From Bacteroidales bacterium (GTDB lineage Bacteria > Bacteroidota > Bacteroidia > Bacteroidales > UBA932), in the NCBI GenBank assembly GCA_009774765.1, contig VSOK01000017.1, positions 1 to 47,417 of the forward strand: a stretch of 47,417 nt of DNA, read 5' to 3'. The notes below the pieces were generated by a model. It was not told the origin of the DNA and ran no database searches. It was given only the letters and a program-made list of their open reading frames with translations. The translations under genes were made by a program, and so were the position numbers. Positions 33,620 to 40,501 of the stretch are shown one piece after another. Numbering within the stretch: the first letter of the stretch is position 1; each line of letters starts with the position of its first letter.

Positions 33620-33788
33620 ACAATTCTTGAGCAGGGAAGAAATTCATAAGGCCTTGGTGGTCAATTATATGGCGAAATTCAATCTGCTTTGCCCCCGTGT
33701 TTTGAGAGGGGCAAAGCAGGTGTGCTTTTGTTAAATGGTTGATTTCGTGTGGTTTACAAAATTGCTCCCTGCTCGTGTTTTGTATGAT
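33620..33788 (+). repeat. right copy of 169-bp REP-like repeat flanking the RAYT gene
   Basis: The inner hairpin is perfect here: CTGCTTTGCCCC (33684-33695) and GGGGCAAAGCAG (33708-33719), loop CGTGTTTTGAGA. The outer arms are GAGCAGGG (33629-33636) and CCCTGCTC (33767-33774). CGTGTTTTG follows both the 5' arm of the inner stem and the last outer arm, which suggests a tandem origin. The CCCTGCTC at the right end of the left copy can also pair with GAGCAGGG at the left end of this copy, enclosing the RAYT gene. Confidence 0.9.
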
Positions 33789-33830
33789 GCCTTATGTGCG
33801 TGAAATTTATGGATGTGAGGCTGGCGGGAG

Positions 33831-33861
33831 TTGATGAAATCGCAGGAAAATTGCTACCTTG
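33831..33861 (+). promoter_or_regulatory. promoter of the aminopeptidase P gene
   Basis: TTG (33831-33833) and TACCTTG (33855-33861) are 21 nt apart; the -7 box lacks one T of the consensus. A start near 33866 excludes the most upstream in-frame start codon of the following gene. Confidence 0.55.
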
Positions 33862-33950
33862 CAATGGTGTTGCAGTGTTTCGGCAGACGGAAGATGGCGG
33901 GTGGAGCAACAGAAGCAGCAGAAGTTTCAGTCTCTATAAATGATAGTGCT

Positions 33951-35774
33951 ATGGCGAATATTTATTCTGAGAGAGTGGCAGCTATACGTGCCCTGATGAT
34001 GGAAAACGGTTGGGATGCGGTTGTGATATCTGCATCCGACCCTCACGCAAGCGAATATCCTGCCCCGCGCTGGCGGCAGGTCCGTTGGGTATCCGGATTT
34101 ACAGGAGAAGCCGGCGATATAGTCATTACTGCTGATGAGGCGGGACTATGGACTGATTCAAGATATTTTATACAGGCAGAAAACCAGTTGGAAGGGACTG
34201 GCATAGAGCTGCATAAGACACGTATGCCTGATTCCGTCCCTATTCCTCAATGGCTTGCCTCCCGTGCATCTGTAGTGGCACTGGACGGGAAATGTATGTC
34301 TGCTGATGCTGTAGCGGAAATTGAATCCGCATTGTCGTCAGCTTCAGGCGGCGAACGGCCATATCGGGTCGCAGATGTGCCTGATATGCTTGACCGGTTA
34401 TGGGAAGGACGTCCGCATATACCTGTATCCCCGATAATTACGCTTGATGAGGATATGACCGGAGAATCACGCCTCCATAAGATTGCCTGGTTGAGAAAAT
34501 TCCTTTTAAGGGAAGAATGCGACAGCATCCTTCTGTCTTCCCTTGATGAAATCGCCTGGCTTCTGAATGTGCGCGGAAGCGATATCGCCTATAATCCTCT
34601 TGTGATATCATATCTTTATGTCTCTCTTGACAAAGTGTGCTGGTATGTGCTCAAAAATATGCAGTGCAGACGCGATCAGGACACTGAGGACAGTATTCTG
34701 GAACTGGAGGGTGACGGAGTGGAAGTGCTTCCGTATGATGATGTCTTCATAGGCCTGTCGGATATGGAAAATACGGGAGAGAAGATATTTGCAGATACAT
34801 CGACATTGAACCATAATCTTTACCGTTATATCGCCGGAAGTAATGGCGAAGAAAATATTGTCCGTGGAATATCGCCCGTTCCGCTCAGAAAATCGGTAAA
34901 GAACATAAGGGAAATAGAGGGGATGAAGGAAGCGTTTCTTGAGGACGGAATTGCAATGGAGAAATTTCTTTATTGGCTTGAAAACCATATCCATTCAGGC
35001 GTTACAGAATGGGAGGCTTCTGAAAAGCTTACATCATTGCGCTCGGAGATCGCCGGTTACCGTGGTGACAGCTTTGAAAACATATCCGCCTATGGGCCGA
35101 ATGCAGCACTTCCTCATTACAGTACCCCGGAGTCCGGCTCGGCCGTAATAAAGCCGTACGGACTGTATCTTGTCGACTCGGGAGGCCAATATATATTCGG
35201 TACGACTGACATTACAAGGACAGTTCCGACGGGTGAGTGCTCGCCTCTGGAGAAGGAGGATTATACCCTTGTCCTCAAAGGTATGATAAGGCTATCGATG
35301 GCAGTATTTCCTGAAGATACGGCAGGGTGCCAGCTTGATGTCCTGGCAAGGAATGCCCTGTGGAGAAGCCGGCGCAATTTCGGGCATGGTACAGGTCACG
35401 GTATCGGATCCTTTCTCGGAGTGCACGAAGGCCCACAAAGCATAAGGCAGAATCTGAATCCTCAGCCGATGCTCCGCGGGATGATTACATCAAATGAACC
35501 GGGAATATACAGGAAAGGGATGCACGGCGTACGTCACGAAAATGTCGTGCTTTGCGTCGGGGCAGGAAGCAATGATTTCGGTGACTGGCTTGAGTTTGAG
35601 ACGCTTACTCTTTGCCATATTGATACTTCAGCGATAGTTCCGGAGCTGATGGATCGGGATGAAACAAGATGGCTCAATGATTATAACCGTCGTGTATATG
35701 ACACAATTTCCCCTCATCTTCCTTGTGAAGTGGCGGAATGGCTGTACAAAAAGACCCTGCCCCTTCAGGGGTAG
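33951..35774 (+). CDS. Xaa-Pro aminopeptidase (aminopeptidase P, M24B)
   Basis: A 607-residue cytoplasmic metallopeptidase that removes N-terminal residues before proline. It has two creatinase-N-like domains (residues 1-130 and 150-320) and a C-terminal pita-bread domain. The five metal ligands are visible: Asp in LYLVDSGGQYIFG, Asp in TTDITRTV, His in HGTGHGIGSFLGVHEGPQ, and Glu in TSNEPGIYRKG and VRHENVVL. I chose ATG 33951 (MANIYSERVAAIRALM) because homologous proteins begin this way; the open frame reaches 33831, and ATG 33864 and ATG 33891 remain possible. The last codons contain the terminator hairpin of the convergent trpB gene. Confidence 0.92.
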   Translation: MANIYSERVAAIRALMMENGWDAVVISASDPHASEYPAPRWRQVRWVSGFTGEAGDIVITADEAGLWTDSRYFIQAENQLEGTGIELHKTRMPDSVPIPQWLASRASVVALDGKCMSADAVAEIESALSSASGGERPYRVADVPDMLDRLWEGRPHIPVSPIITLDEDMTGESRLHKIAWLRKFLLREECDSILLSSLDEIAWLLNVRGSDIAYNPLVISYLYVSLDKVCWYVLKNMQCRRDQDTEDSILELEGDGVEVLPYDDVFIGLSDMENTGEKIFADTSTLNHNLYRYIAGSNGEENIVRGISPVPLRKSVKNIREIEGMKEAFLEDGIAMEKFLYWLENHIHSGVTEWEASEKLTSLRSEIAGYRGDSFENISAYGPNAALPHYSTPESGSAVIKPYGLYLVDSGGQYIFGTTDITRTVPTGECSPLEKEDYTLVLKGMIRLSMAVFPEDTAGCQLDVLARNALWRSRRNFGHGTGHGIGSFLGVHEGPQSIRQNLNPQPMLRGMITSNEPGIYRKGMHGVRHENVVLCVGAGSNDFGDWLEFETLTLCHIDTSAIVPELMDRDETRWLNDYNRRVYDTISPHLPCEVAEWLYKKTLPLQG

Positions 35775-35778
35775 GGTC
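35747..35778 (-). terminator. terminator of trpB inside the 3' end of the aminopeptidase gene
   Basis: GACCCTGCCCC (35753-35763) and GGGGTAGGGTC (35768-35778) form an 11-bp stem (one G-T pair) with a TTCA loop. The T-run lies on the minus-strand side (CTTTTTGTAC), so it would stop transcripts of trpB. The hairpin covers the last codons and the stop of the aminopeptidase gene. Confidence 0.75.
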
Positions 35779-35846
35779 CTGGCTTGCAAAGCAAACTGTA
35801 AAATGTGATTGCCGGGATTCCTTGGCGGTCTCGCCCGCCGGCAGCC

Positions 35847-37166
35847 CTATTCGTTGTAGCTGAAATTTGTCAGGTTTCCGGCGAGGTAGTTGTCGTATGC
35901 CGTCATATCCATCAGTCCGTGTCCGGAAAGATTGAACAGTATTACCTTGCTTTCTCCTGATTCCTTGCATTCGAGGGCCTCTTTGATGGTGGCTGCGATT
36001 GCGTGGCAGGATTCTGGAGCCGGGATTATTCCTTCGGCTTTTGCAAACAGGCAGCCGGCTTTGAATGAATCAAGCTGATTGATGTCCACCGCTTCCATCA
36101 TACCGTCTTTAAGCAGCTGGGATACTATTATTCCTGCACCGTGATATCTCAGTCCTCCGGCGTGTATGTTTGCAGGCGCGAATTTGTGTCCGAGCGTAAA
36201 CATCGGCATCAGCGGTGTATATCCGGACTCGTCTCCGAAGTCATATTCGAATTTCCCTTTTGTGAGTTTTGGACAGGATGCTGGTTCCGCTGCAATGAAA
36301 CGTGTCTTTCTCCCTTCCAGTATGTTGTGTCTCATAAAAGGGAATGATATTCCACCGAAATTGGAGCCACCTCCGAAGCAGGCTATTACCATATCAGGGT
36401 ATTCTCCTGCCATTTCCATCTGCTTTTCCGCTTCGAGCCCGATGACAGTCTGATGCAGGGTGACATGGCTCATTACCGAACCGAGCGTGTATTTGCAGTC
36501 CGGAGTCATCTGTGCCAGTTCCACTGCTTCGGAAATCGCCGTCCCGAGCGATCCCTGATATGTAGGGTTGGCTGTGAGAATATCCTTTCCCGCTCTTGTT
36601 GACATGGACGGGGATGGAGTTACCTGGGCTCCGAACACTTGCATTATGCTCCTTCTGTACGGTTTCTGCTCATAGCTGATTTTCACCTGGTAGACGGCCG
36701 CTTCAAGTCCGAATACATTTGCCGCGTATGAAAGGGCGGTGCCCCATTGTCCTGCTCCTGTTTCAGTGGTTACATTCTTTACTCCTTCCTTCTTGCAATA
36801 ATATGCCTGAGCTATTGCCGAATTGAGCTTGTGGGATCCTACAGGGCTGACACTTTCATTCTTGAAATAAATATGCGCCGGCGTGCCGAGTGCCTTTTCC
36901 AGTCCGTATGCACGTACAAGGGGTGTTGATCTGTAGAATTTGTACATTTCCCTTACTTCTTCAGGAATGTCAATCCACCTGTCCGTCCGGTTCAATTCCT
37001 GCTGCGCAAGCTCTTTGGCGAACAGGGGGTAGAGGTCTTCGGCTTTGACCGGTTCTTTTGTGGCAGGGTTGAGCATAGGAAGCGGCTTGTTTACCATATC
37101 CGCCTGTATGTTGTACCATTGTGTGGGGAGTTCATTCTCCGGGAGAAAAAATCTTTTGGTTTGCAT
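35847..37166 (-). CDS. trpB: tryptophan synthase beta chain, TrpB2 type
   Basis: A 439-residue PLP enzyme that condenses indole and serine to tryptophan. The PLP lysine is in GSHKLNSAIAQAYY (about residue 112), followed by TETGAGQWGTALSYAA, and the phosphate-binding Gly-rich loop is CFGGGSNFGG. Length (about 440) and the N-terminal segment (LPTQWYNIQADMVNKPLPML) place it in the TrpB2 group, not the shorter TrpB1 that pairs with TrpA. No trpA or other trp gene is adjacent, as is usual for TrpB2, which can act alone on free indole. The upstream neighbour on the strand is sdhC, with a terminator in between. No good promoter is visible. Confidence 0.92.
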   Translation of the reverse strand: MQTKRFFLPENELPTQWYNIQADMVNKPLPMLNPATKEPVKAEDLYPLFAKELAQQELNRTDRWIDIPEEVREMYKFYRSTPLVRAYGLEKALGTPAHIYFKNESVSPVGSHKLNSAIAQAYYCKKEGVKNVTTETGAGQWGTALSYAANVFGLEAAVYQVKISYEQKPYRRSIMQVFGAQVTPSPSMSTRAGKDILTANPTYQGSLGTAISEAVELAQMTPDCKYTLGSVMSHVTLHQTVIGLEAEKQMEMAGEYPDMVIACFGGGSNFGGISFPFMRHNILEGRKTRFIAAEPASCPKLTKGKFEYDFGDESGYTPLMPMFTLGHKFAPANIHAGGLRYHGAGIIVSQLLKDGMMEAVDINQLDSFKAGCLFAKAEGIIPAPESCHAIAATIKEALECKESGESKVILFNLSGHGLMDMTAYDNYLAGNLTNFSYNE

Positions 37167-37189
37167 GATTTATAATGTTTTATGGGTTG

Positions 37190-37228
37190 ATACAAAAAAT
37201 AAGGCTGACCGTAAAATCGGCCAGCCTT
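37190..37228 (-). terminator. terminator after sdhC
   Basis: On the minus strand AAGGCTGGCCG and CGGTCAGCCTT (37228-37201, one internal mismatch, loop ATTTTA) are followed by ATTTTTTG. It lies 22 nt after the sdhC stop and 34 nt before trpB, so sdhC would be monocistronic unless there is read-through. Confidence 0.8.
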
Positions 37229-37250
37229 TGTATATCCGTGTTTTCCTTTG

Positions 37251-37952
37251 TTAACCAATCAGTCCGTTTGCCTGAAGAAAAGCATTGACTGCGACTGCTG
37301 CGAATCCGAGGAAAATCACTGTTGCAAATATGTAGCCGATGACATTGAGTCTCTTTGTCCATATCTGGTTGCTCCATCCGATTGTCTGGAACGCACTCCA
37401 GAAACCGTGTGTAAGGTGGAACCATATCGCGCCGAACCAGACGAGATAAAGAACTACAACCCACCAGGGCTTGAAAGTGGTCATAAGAAGAAGATACGGA
37501 TCCTCGGAGTGCTCTCCCATAAATTCCTTAAGCTGCATATCAGCCCAGAAGTGTGTAAGGTGGAATGCGATGAATCCCAGCACGATGATGCCGAGGACAA
37601 ACATATTCTTGGAAGCCCACGATTCTGCCTTTGCCTTGCTTGATACCTCATAACGTCTGTAGCCTCCGCGTGTCTGGATATTGCCGTATGTAAGGTAGCC
37701 TGCATAGATGATGTGGACAATGAAACCTAATGCCAGTACCGGAACCATGACTGTGATTACCGGAGTCGACATGAACCAGCAGCCCAAAGCGAACAGTCCG
37801 TCTGCGTTTCCGACCTCAAAATTGCCTGTAAACGTGTCGATTACAGAAAACATATTGATGCTGAGGTGAAGAAGTAGAAAGATAATCAGGAACAGACCGC
37901 TGATGCTCATTATGAGCTTCTTTCCGATTGAAGATGTGAAAATGTTTGCCAT
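37251..37952 (-). CDS. sdhC: succinate dehydrogenase/fumarate reductase cytochrome b subunit
   Basis: A 233-residue integral membrane protein of the five-helix cytochrome b558 family (Bacillus SdhC/Wolinella FrdC type). It anchors the flavin and iron-sulfur subunits and carries haem and the quinone site. Hydrophobic segments include KLIMSISGLFLIIFLLLHLSINM, here split by its His, FVLGIIVLGFIAFHLTHFW and VIGYIFATVIFLGFAAVAV; conserved His are seen in LLHLSINMF, FIVHIIYAG, FHLTHFW and FHLTHGFW. The start at 37952 (MANIFTSSIGKKL) is chosen because the promoter lies at 37994-38027, inside the longer open frame. sdhA and sdhB are not next to it. Confidence 0.93.
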   Translation of the reverse strand: MANIFTSSIGKKLIMSISGLFLIIFLLLHLSINMFSVIDTFTGNFEVGNADGLFALGCWFMSTPVITVMVPVLALGFIVHIIYAGYLTYGNIQTRGGYRRYEVSSKAKAESWASKNMFVLGIIVLGFIAFHLTHFWADMQLKEFMGEHSEDPYLLLMTTFKPWWVVVLYLVWFGAIWFHLTHGFWSAFQTIGWSNQIWTKRLNVIGYIFATVIFLGFAAVAVNAFLQANGLIG

Positions 37953-37993
37953 ATCTTTAATGTAAGTTTTATTCAAAAATTCCAACAGACGTG

Positions 37994-38027
37994 CAAAGAT
38001 AAAAAATAAATTTAGAAGTGGAGCAAA
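37994..38027 (-). promoter_or_regulatory. sdhC promoter
   Basis: On the minus strand TATCTTTG (38001-37994) is a full -7 match with TTTG (38027-38024) 22 nt upstream. The leader would be about 35 nt. Confidence 0.7.
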
Positions 38028-38052
38028 TTCAAAAGACATTCTGTGTTTCTTT

Positions 38053-38084
38053 TTTGCAAGTCTCAGAATAAATAGATACTTTTG
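38053..38084 (+). promoter_or_regulatory. pyrH-frr promoter
   Basis: TTTG (38053-38056) and TACTTTTG (38077-38084) are exactly 20 nt apart. The start would be near 38090, about 25 nt before the pyrH ATG. It is divergent from the sdhC promoter. Confidence 0.8.
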
Positions 38085-38114
38085 TTTGCTGTAAAAATCA
38101 ACGTGGAATATAGT

Positions 38115-38819
38115 ATGTACAAACGTGTTCTGTTAAAGCTCAGCGGAGAGAGTCTGGGCGGCCCGCAGGGGAAAGGAATAGATGAGCAGTGGCTTGCAAG
38201 ATATGCCGAGGAAGTGTCCCAGGCGGTCAGAAGCGGTCTTCAGGTGGCTATCGTCATCGGAGGCGGCAATATTTTCAGGGGACTTTCCGGTGTGGGAAAA
38301 GGTTTTGACAGGGTGAACGGTGACAAGATGGGGATGTTGGCGACAGTGATAAACTCGCTTGGTCTCGCGATGGCGATACGTTCATGCGGAATCGAGGCGG
38401 AAGTCTTCACAGCGACTCCTATGCAGCCTATAGCACGTCATTATATGCGTGATGATGCTGTCGCTGTGCTTGAGAGGGGAGGTGTCGCGCTTATAGCTGG
38501 AGGTACAGGCAACCCGTTCTTTACAACCGATTCGGGTGCTGCCCTGCGTGCTTTGGAGATAAAGGCTGACGCTCTTCTGAAGGGAACCCGTGTGGACGGT
38601 GTCTACACAGCTGACCCGGAGAAGAATCCCGATGCGGTCAAATATGATGAACTTACTTTCGACAAGGCGATGGAGGACCATCTGAAGGTGATGGACCAGA
38701 CAGCGTTTGCCCTCTGCCGTGAAGGCAATATGCCGATAATCGTATTTGATATGAATGCGAGGGGCAACCTGAAGAAACTCATCACGGGAGAGAAGATAGG
38801 CACAGTGGTGCACGTATAA
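38115..38819 (+). CDS. pyrH: UMP kinase
   Basis: A 234-residue amino-acid-kinase-fold enzyme that phosphorylates UMP to UDP in pyrimidine synthesis. Seen: LLKLSGESLGG at the N-terminus (phosphate binding), VIGGGNIFRGLSG, DKMGMLATVINSLGLA, GTGNPFFTTDSGAALRALEI and KGTRVDGVYTADPEKNP, all hallmarks of bacterial PyrH. ATG 38115 (MYKRVLLKL) is the start; the upstream in-frame ATG at 38082 lies inside the -7 box. It is followed after 26 nt by frr, the conserved pyrH-frr pair. Confidence 0.96.
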   Translation: MYKRVLLKLSGESLGGPQGKGIDEQWLARYAEEVSQAVRSGLQVAIVIGGGNIFRGLSGVGKGFDRVNGDKMGMLATVINSLGLAMAIRSCGIEAEVFTATPMQPIARHYMRDDAVAVLERGGVALIAGGTGNPFFTTDSGAALRALEIKADALLKGTRVDGVYTADPEKNPDAVKYDELTFDKAMEDHLKVMDQTAFALCREGNMPIIVFDMNARGNLKKLITGEKIGTVVHV

Positions 38820-38845
38820 TTAATAGTAGAAGATAATTTTTTGTT

Positions 38846-39409
38846 ATGATAGAGAAAGCTAAAGAAATTCTTGCCGGTGCAAAGGACAAGATGTCCGATG
38901 CCGTGGCATTCCTTGAAGAGGATCTCAAGACTTACCGTGCCGGTAAGGCGAATACATTGATTTTCAACAATGTGATGGTCGATTATTATGGCTCTCCGAC
39001 TCCTGTTCCGCAGGTTGCTTCAGTAACTACTCCGGATGCCAAGACAATTATGATCCAGCCTTGGGAGAAAAAGATGATTCCTGTCATCGAGAAAGCCATA
39101 ATGGATGCCAATATAGGTCTTACTCCTCAGAACAATGGCGAGAGCATCCGCTGCACCGTACCTCCTCTTACCGAGGACCGTCGCAAGGACCTGCTCAAAA
39201 AGGCAAAAGCTGCCGGTGAAAATGCAAAGGTGGTTGTGAGAAATGTGCGCCGTGACGCTATCGAGCTCCTCAAAAAGGCTCAGAAGGACGGAATGCCTGA
39301 AGATATGCAGAAGGAATACGAGCAGAATGTCCAGAAGGAGACAGATGCTTTCGGCAAGAAAATTGATGAGCTTGTCGGTGCGAAAGAAAAAGAAATACTT
39401 ACCGTCTGA
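38846..39409 (+). CDS. frr: ribosome recycling factor
   Basis: A 187-residue factor that splits post-termination ribosomes together with EF-G. The sequence shows the two-domain plan: a three-helix bundle at both ends (MIEKAKEILAGAKDKMSDAV; RKDLLKKAKAAGENAKVVVR and RNVRRDAIELLKKAQKDG) and a beta/alpha domain in the middle (VDYYGSPTPVPQVASVTTPD, IQPWEKKMIPVIEKAI). Length is standard. It is co-transcribed with pyrH. Only two bases separate its stop codon from the -33 box of the aromatic operon promoter. Confidence 0.97.
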   Translation: MIEKAKEILAGAKDKMSDAVAFLEEDLKTYRAGKANTLIFNNVMVDYYGSPTPVPQVASVTTPDAKTIMIQPWEKKMIPVIEKAIMDANIGLTPQNNGESIRCTVPPLTEDRRKDLLKKAKAAGENAKVVVRNVRRDAIELLKKAQKDGMPEDMQKEYEQNVQKETDAFGKKIDELVGAKEKEILTV

Positions 39410-39411
39410 TA

Positions 39412-39442
39412 TTGCAGTTACGGGAATCTTTTTCTAAATTTG
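39412..39442 (+). promoter_or_regulatory. promoter of the aromatic amino acid operon leader
   Basis: TTG (39412-39414) and TAAATTTG (39435-39442) are 20 nt apart, a full Bacteroidota core promoter. The start site would be at about 39446-39450, that is at or just before the leader-peptide ATG. Confidence 0.75.
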
Positions 39443-39449
39443 TGGTGTT

Positions 39450-39509
39450 ATGAGCAGATATTTCCGATTTAGCCGTTTCTGTTTTTACTATTCTCACGAA
39501 AGGGTATAG
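39450..39509 (+). CDS. Phe/Tyr-rich leader peptide of an attenuator
   Basis: A 19-codon frame, MSRYFRFSRFCFYYSHERV, ending in TAG at 39507-39509. Four Phe (positions 5, 7, 10, 12) and three Tyr (4, 13, 14) fall within 11 codons. It stands between a good promoter and a terminator hairpin upstream of pheA, aminotransferase, tyrA and DAHPS-CM genes. This matches the logic of ribosome-mediated attenuation: lack of charged tRNA-Phe or tRNA-Tyr stalls the ribosome at 39459-39491. The start codon is very close to the predicted transcription start, so the leader may be translated as a leaderless message. Translation itself is inferred, not proven. Confidence 0.75.
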   Translation: MSRYFRFSRFCFYYSHERV

Positions 39510-39584
39510 TCCGGAAATTGTGCTTATAACTTGTATTTAGAGGTTGATTATATGGGCTGTCCGGAATCCGGACGGCCCTTTTTT
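39510..39584 (+). promoter_or_regulatory. attenuator: antiterminator elements and rho-independent terminator
   Basis: The terminator is GGGCTGTCCGG (39554-39564), loop AAT, CCGGACGGCCC (39568-39578), an 11-bp stem with one T-G pair, then six T (39579-39584). The self-complementary TCCGGA just after the leader stop (39510-39515) can pair with TCCGGA of the 5' arm (39560-39565), and TATAA (39525-39529) with TTATA (39548-39552), giving a competing structure. A ribosome at the stop codon would cover the first TCCGGA and favour termination. The terminator end is 34 nt before pheA. Confidence 0.7.
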
Positions 39585-39618
39585 ATCGGCGTAATGTTTA
39601 TTAAAGTCAAGTCGGATT

Positions 39619-40449
39619 ATGAAAAGGGTAGCTATACAGGGTTTTTCAGGCTCGTTCCACGAACAGGCGGCCAGGATGTTCTATATGGAGAATGACGGGG
39701 AAATCCCGGAGATCGTGGAATGCGCGACTTTTGAAGGGCTTTATGATTCGGTCGCTTCAGGAGAGGCAGATGCGGCTGTAATGGCGATTGAAAACACTGT
39801 TTCCGGTGGACTTCTCCCGAATTTTGAACTGCTCCGCAAATATGACCTGAAGATAAAGGGGGAGGTTTTTCTGCGGATCGAGCAGAATCTTATGGCTCTT
39901 CCCGGGCAGAAGATAGAGGATATAAAAGAAGTGAGGTCCCATTATATGGCCATCAACCAGACAAGGCCGTTTTTCAAGCAGTATCCGCATATACGTCTGG
40001 TGGAGTCCGAAGACACGGCAAAAAGTGCGGCTGATATCGCGGAAGGCAATCTGGAAGGGGTCGGAGCGGTCGCGTCTTCTCTTGCGGCCGGACTTTACGG
40101 TCTGGAAATCCTTGCCCCTGGTATTGAGACATACAAGCAGAACTATACACGGTTTCTGATATTGGATGACGGGATAAAGGTGCCGGAGGAGAAGATAAAC
40201 AAGTCTTCGATATGCTTTACGCTCCCTCATACTTCGGGATCGCTGGCCTCCGTACTGACTATAATGTCCTTTTACGGGATGAATCTGACGAGAATCCAGT
40301 CGCTTCCGCTTCCGGGGCGTGAATGGCAGTATTTCTTTTATGTGGATATAAAATTCGAGGACTATCTGAAATATACTCAGGCGATTGCCGCCGTCCGTCC
40401 GCTTATGGAGGATCTGACGGTTCTCGGGGAATATGCCGCTGCCGTGTGA
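39619..40449 (+). CDS. pheA: prephenate dehydratase
   Basis: A 276-residue enzyme converting prephenate to phenylpyruvate, the Phe-specific step. The catalytic domain (1-185) shows IQGFSGSFHEQAARMF, MAIENTVSGGLLPNFELL, EVRSHYMAINQTRPF and the signature YTRFLIL (Thr-Arg-Phe). The C-terminal ACT domain (about 195-275) begins SICFTLPHTSGSLASVL and has NLTRIQSLPLPGREWQYFF, the region that binds Phe for feedback inhibition in the family. There is no chorismate mutase domain; that activity is in the fourth gene of the operon. It is the first gene after the Phe/Tyr attenuator. Confidence 0.95.
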   Translation: MKRVAIQGFSGSFHEQAARMFYMENDGEIPEIVECATFEGLYDSVASGEADAAVMAIENTVSGGLLPNFELLRKYDLKIKGEVFLRIEQNLMALPGQKIEDIKEVRSHYMAINQTRPFFKQYPHIRLVESEDTAKSAADIAEGNLEGVGAVASSLAAGLYGLEILAPGIETYKQNYTRFLILDDGIKVPEEKINKSSICFTLPHTSGSLASVLTIMSFYGMNLTRIQSLPLPGREWQYFFYVDIKFEDYLKYTQAIAAVRPLMEDLTVLGEYAAAV

Positions 40450-40501
40450 TATATGGCGCGCAGTCACAGAAATGATATGAATCAGAAAAACAGATTATAT
40501 T

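Noticed and set aside
33335..33649. 104-codon plus-strand frame beside the RAYT gene
   Set aside because: It runs through the RAYT start region and into the right repeat, has no conserved pattern and no promoter.
32286..33788. CRISPR array
   Set aside because: Only two repeat units with a gene between them, repeats far too long and hairpin-rich; no spacers and no cas genes.
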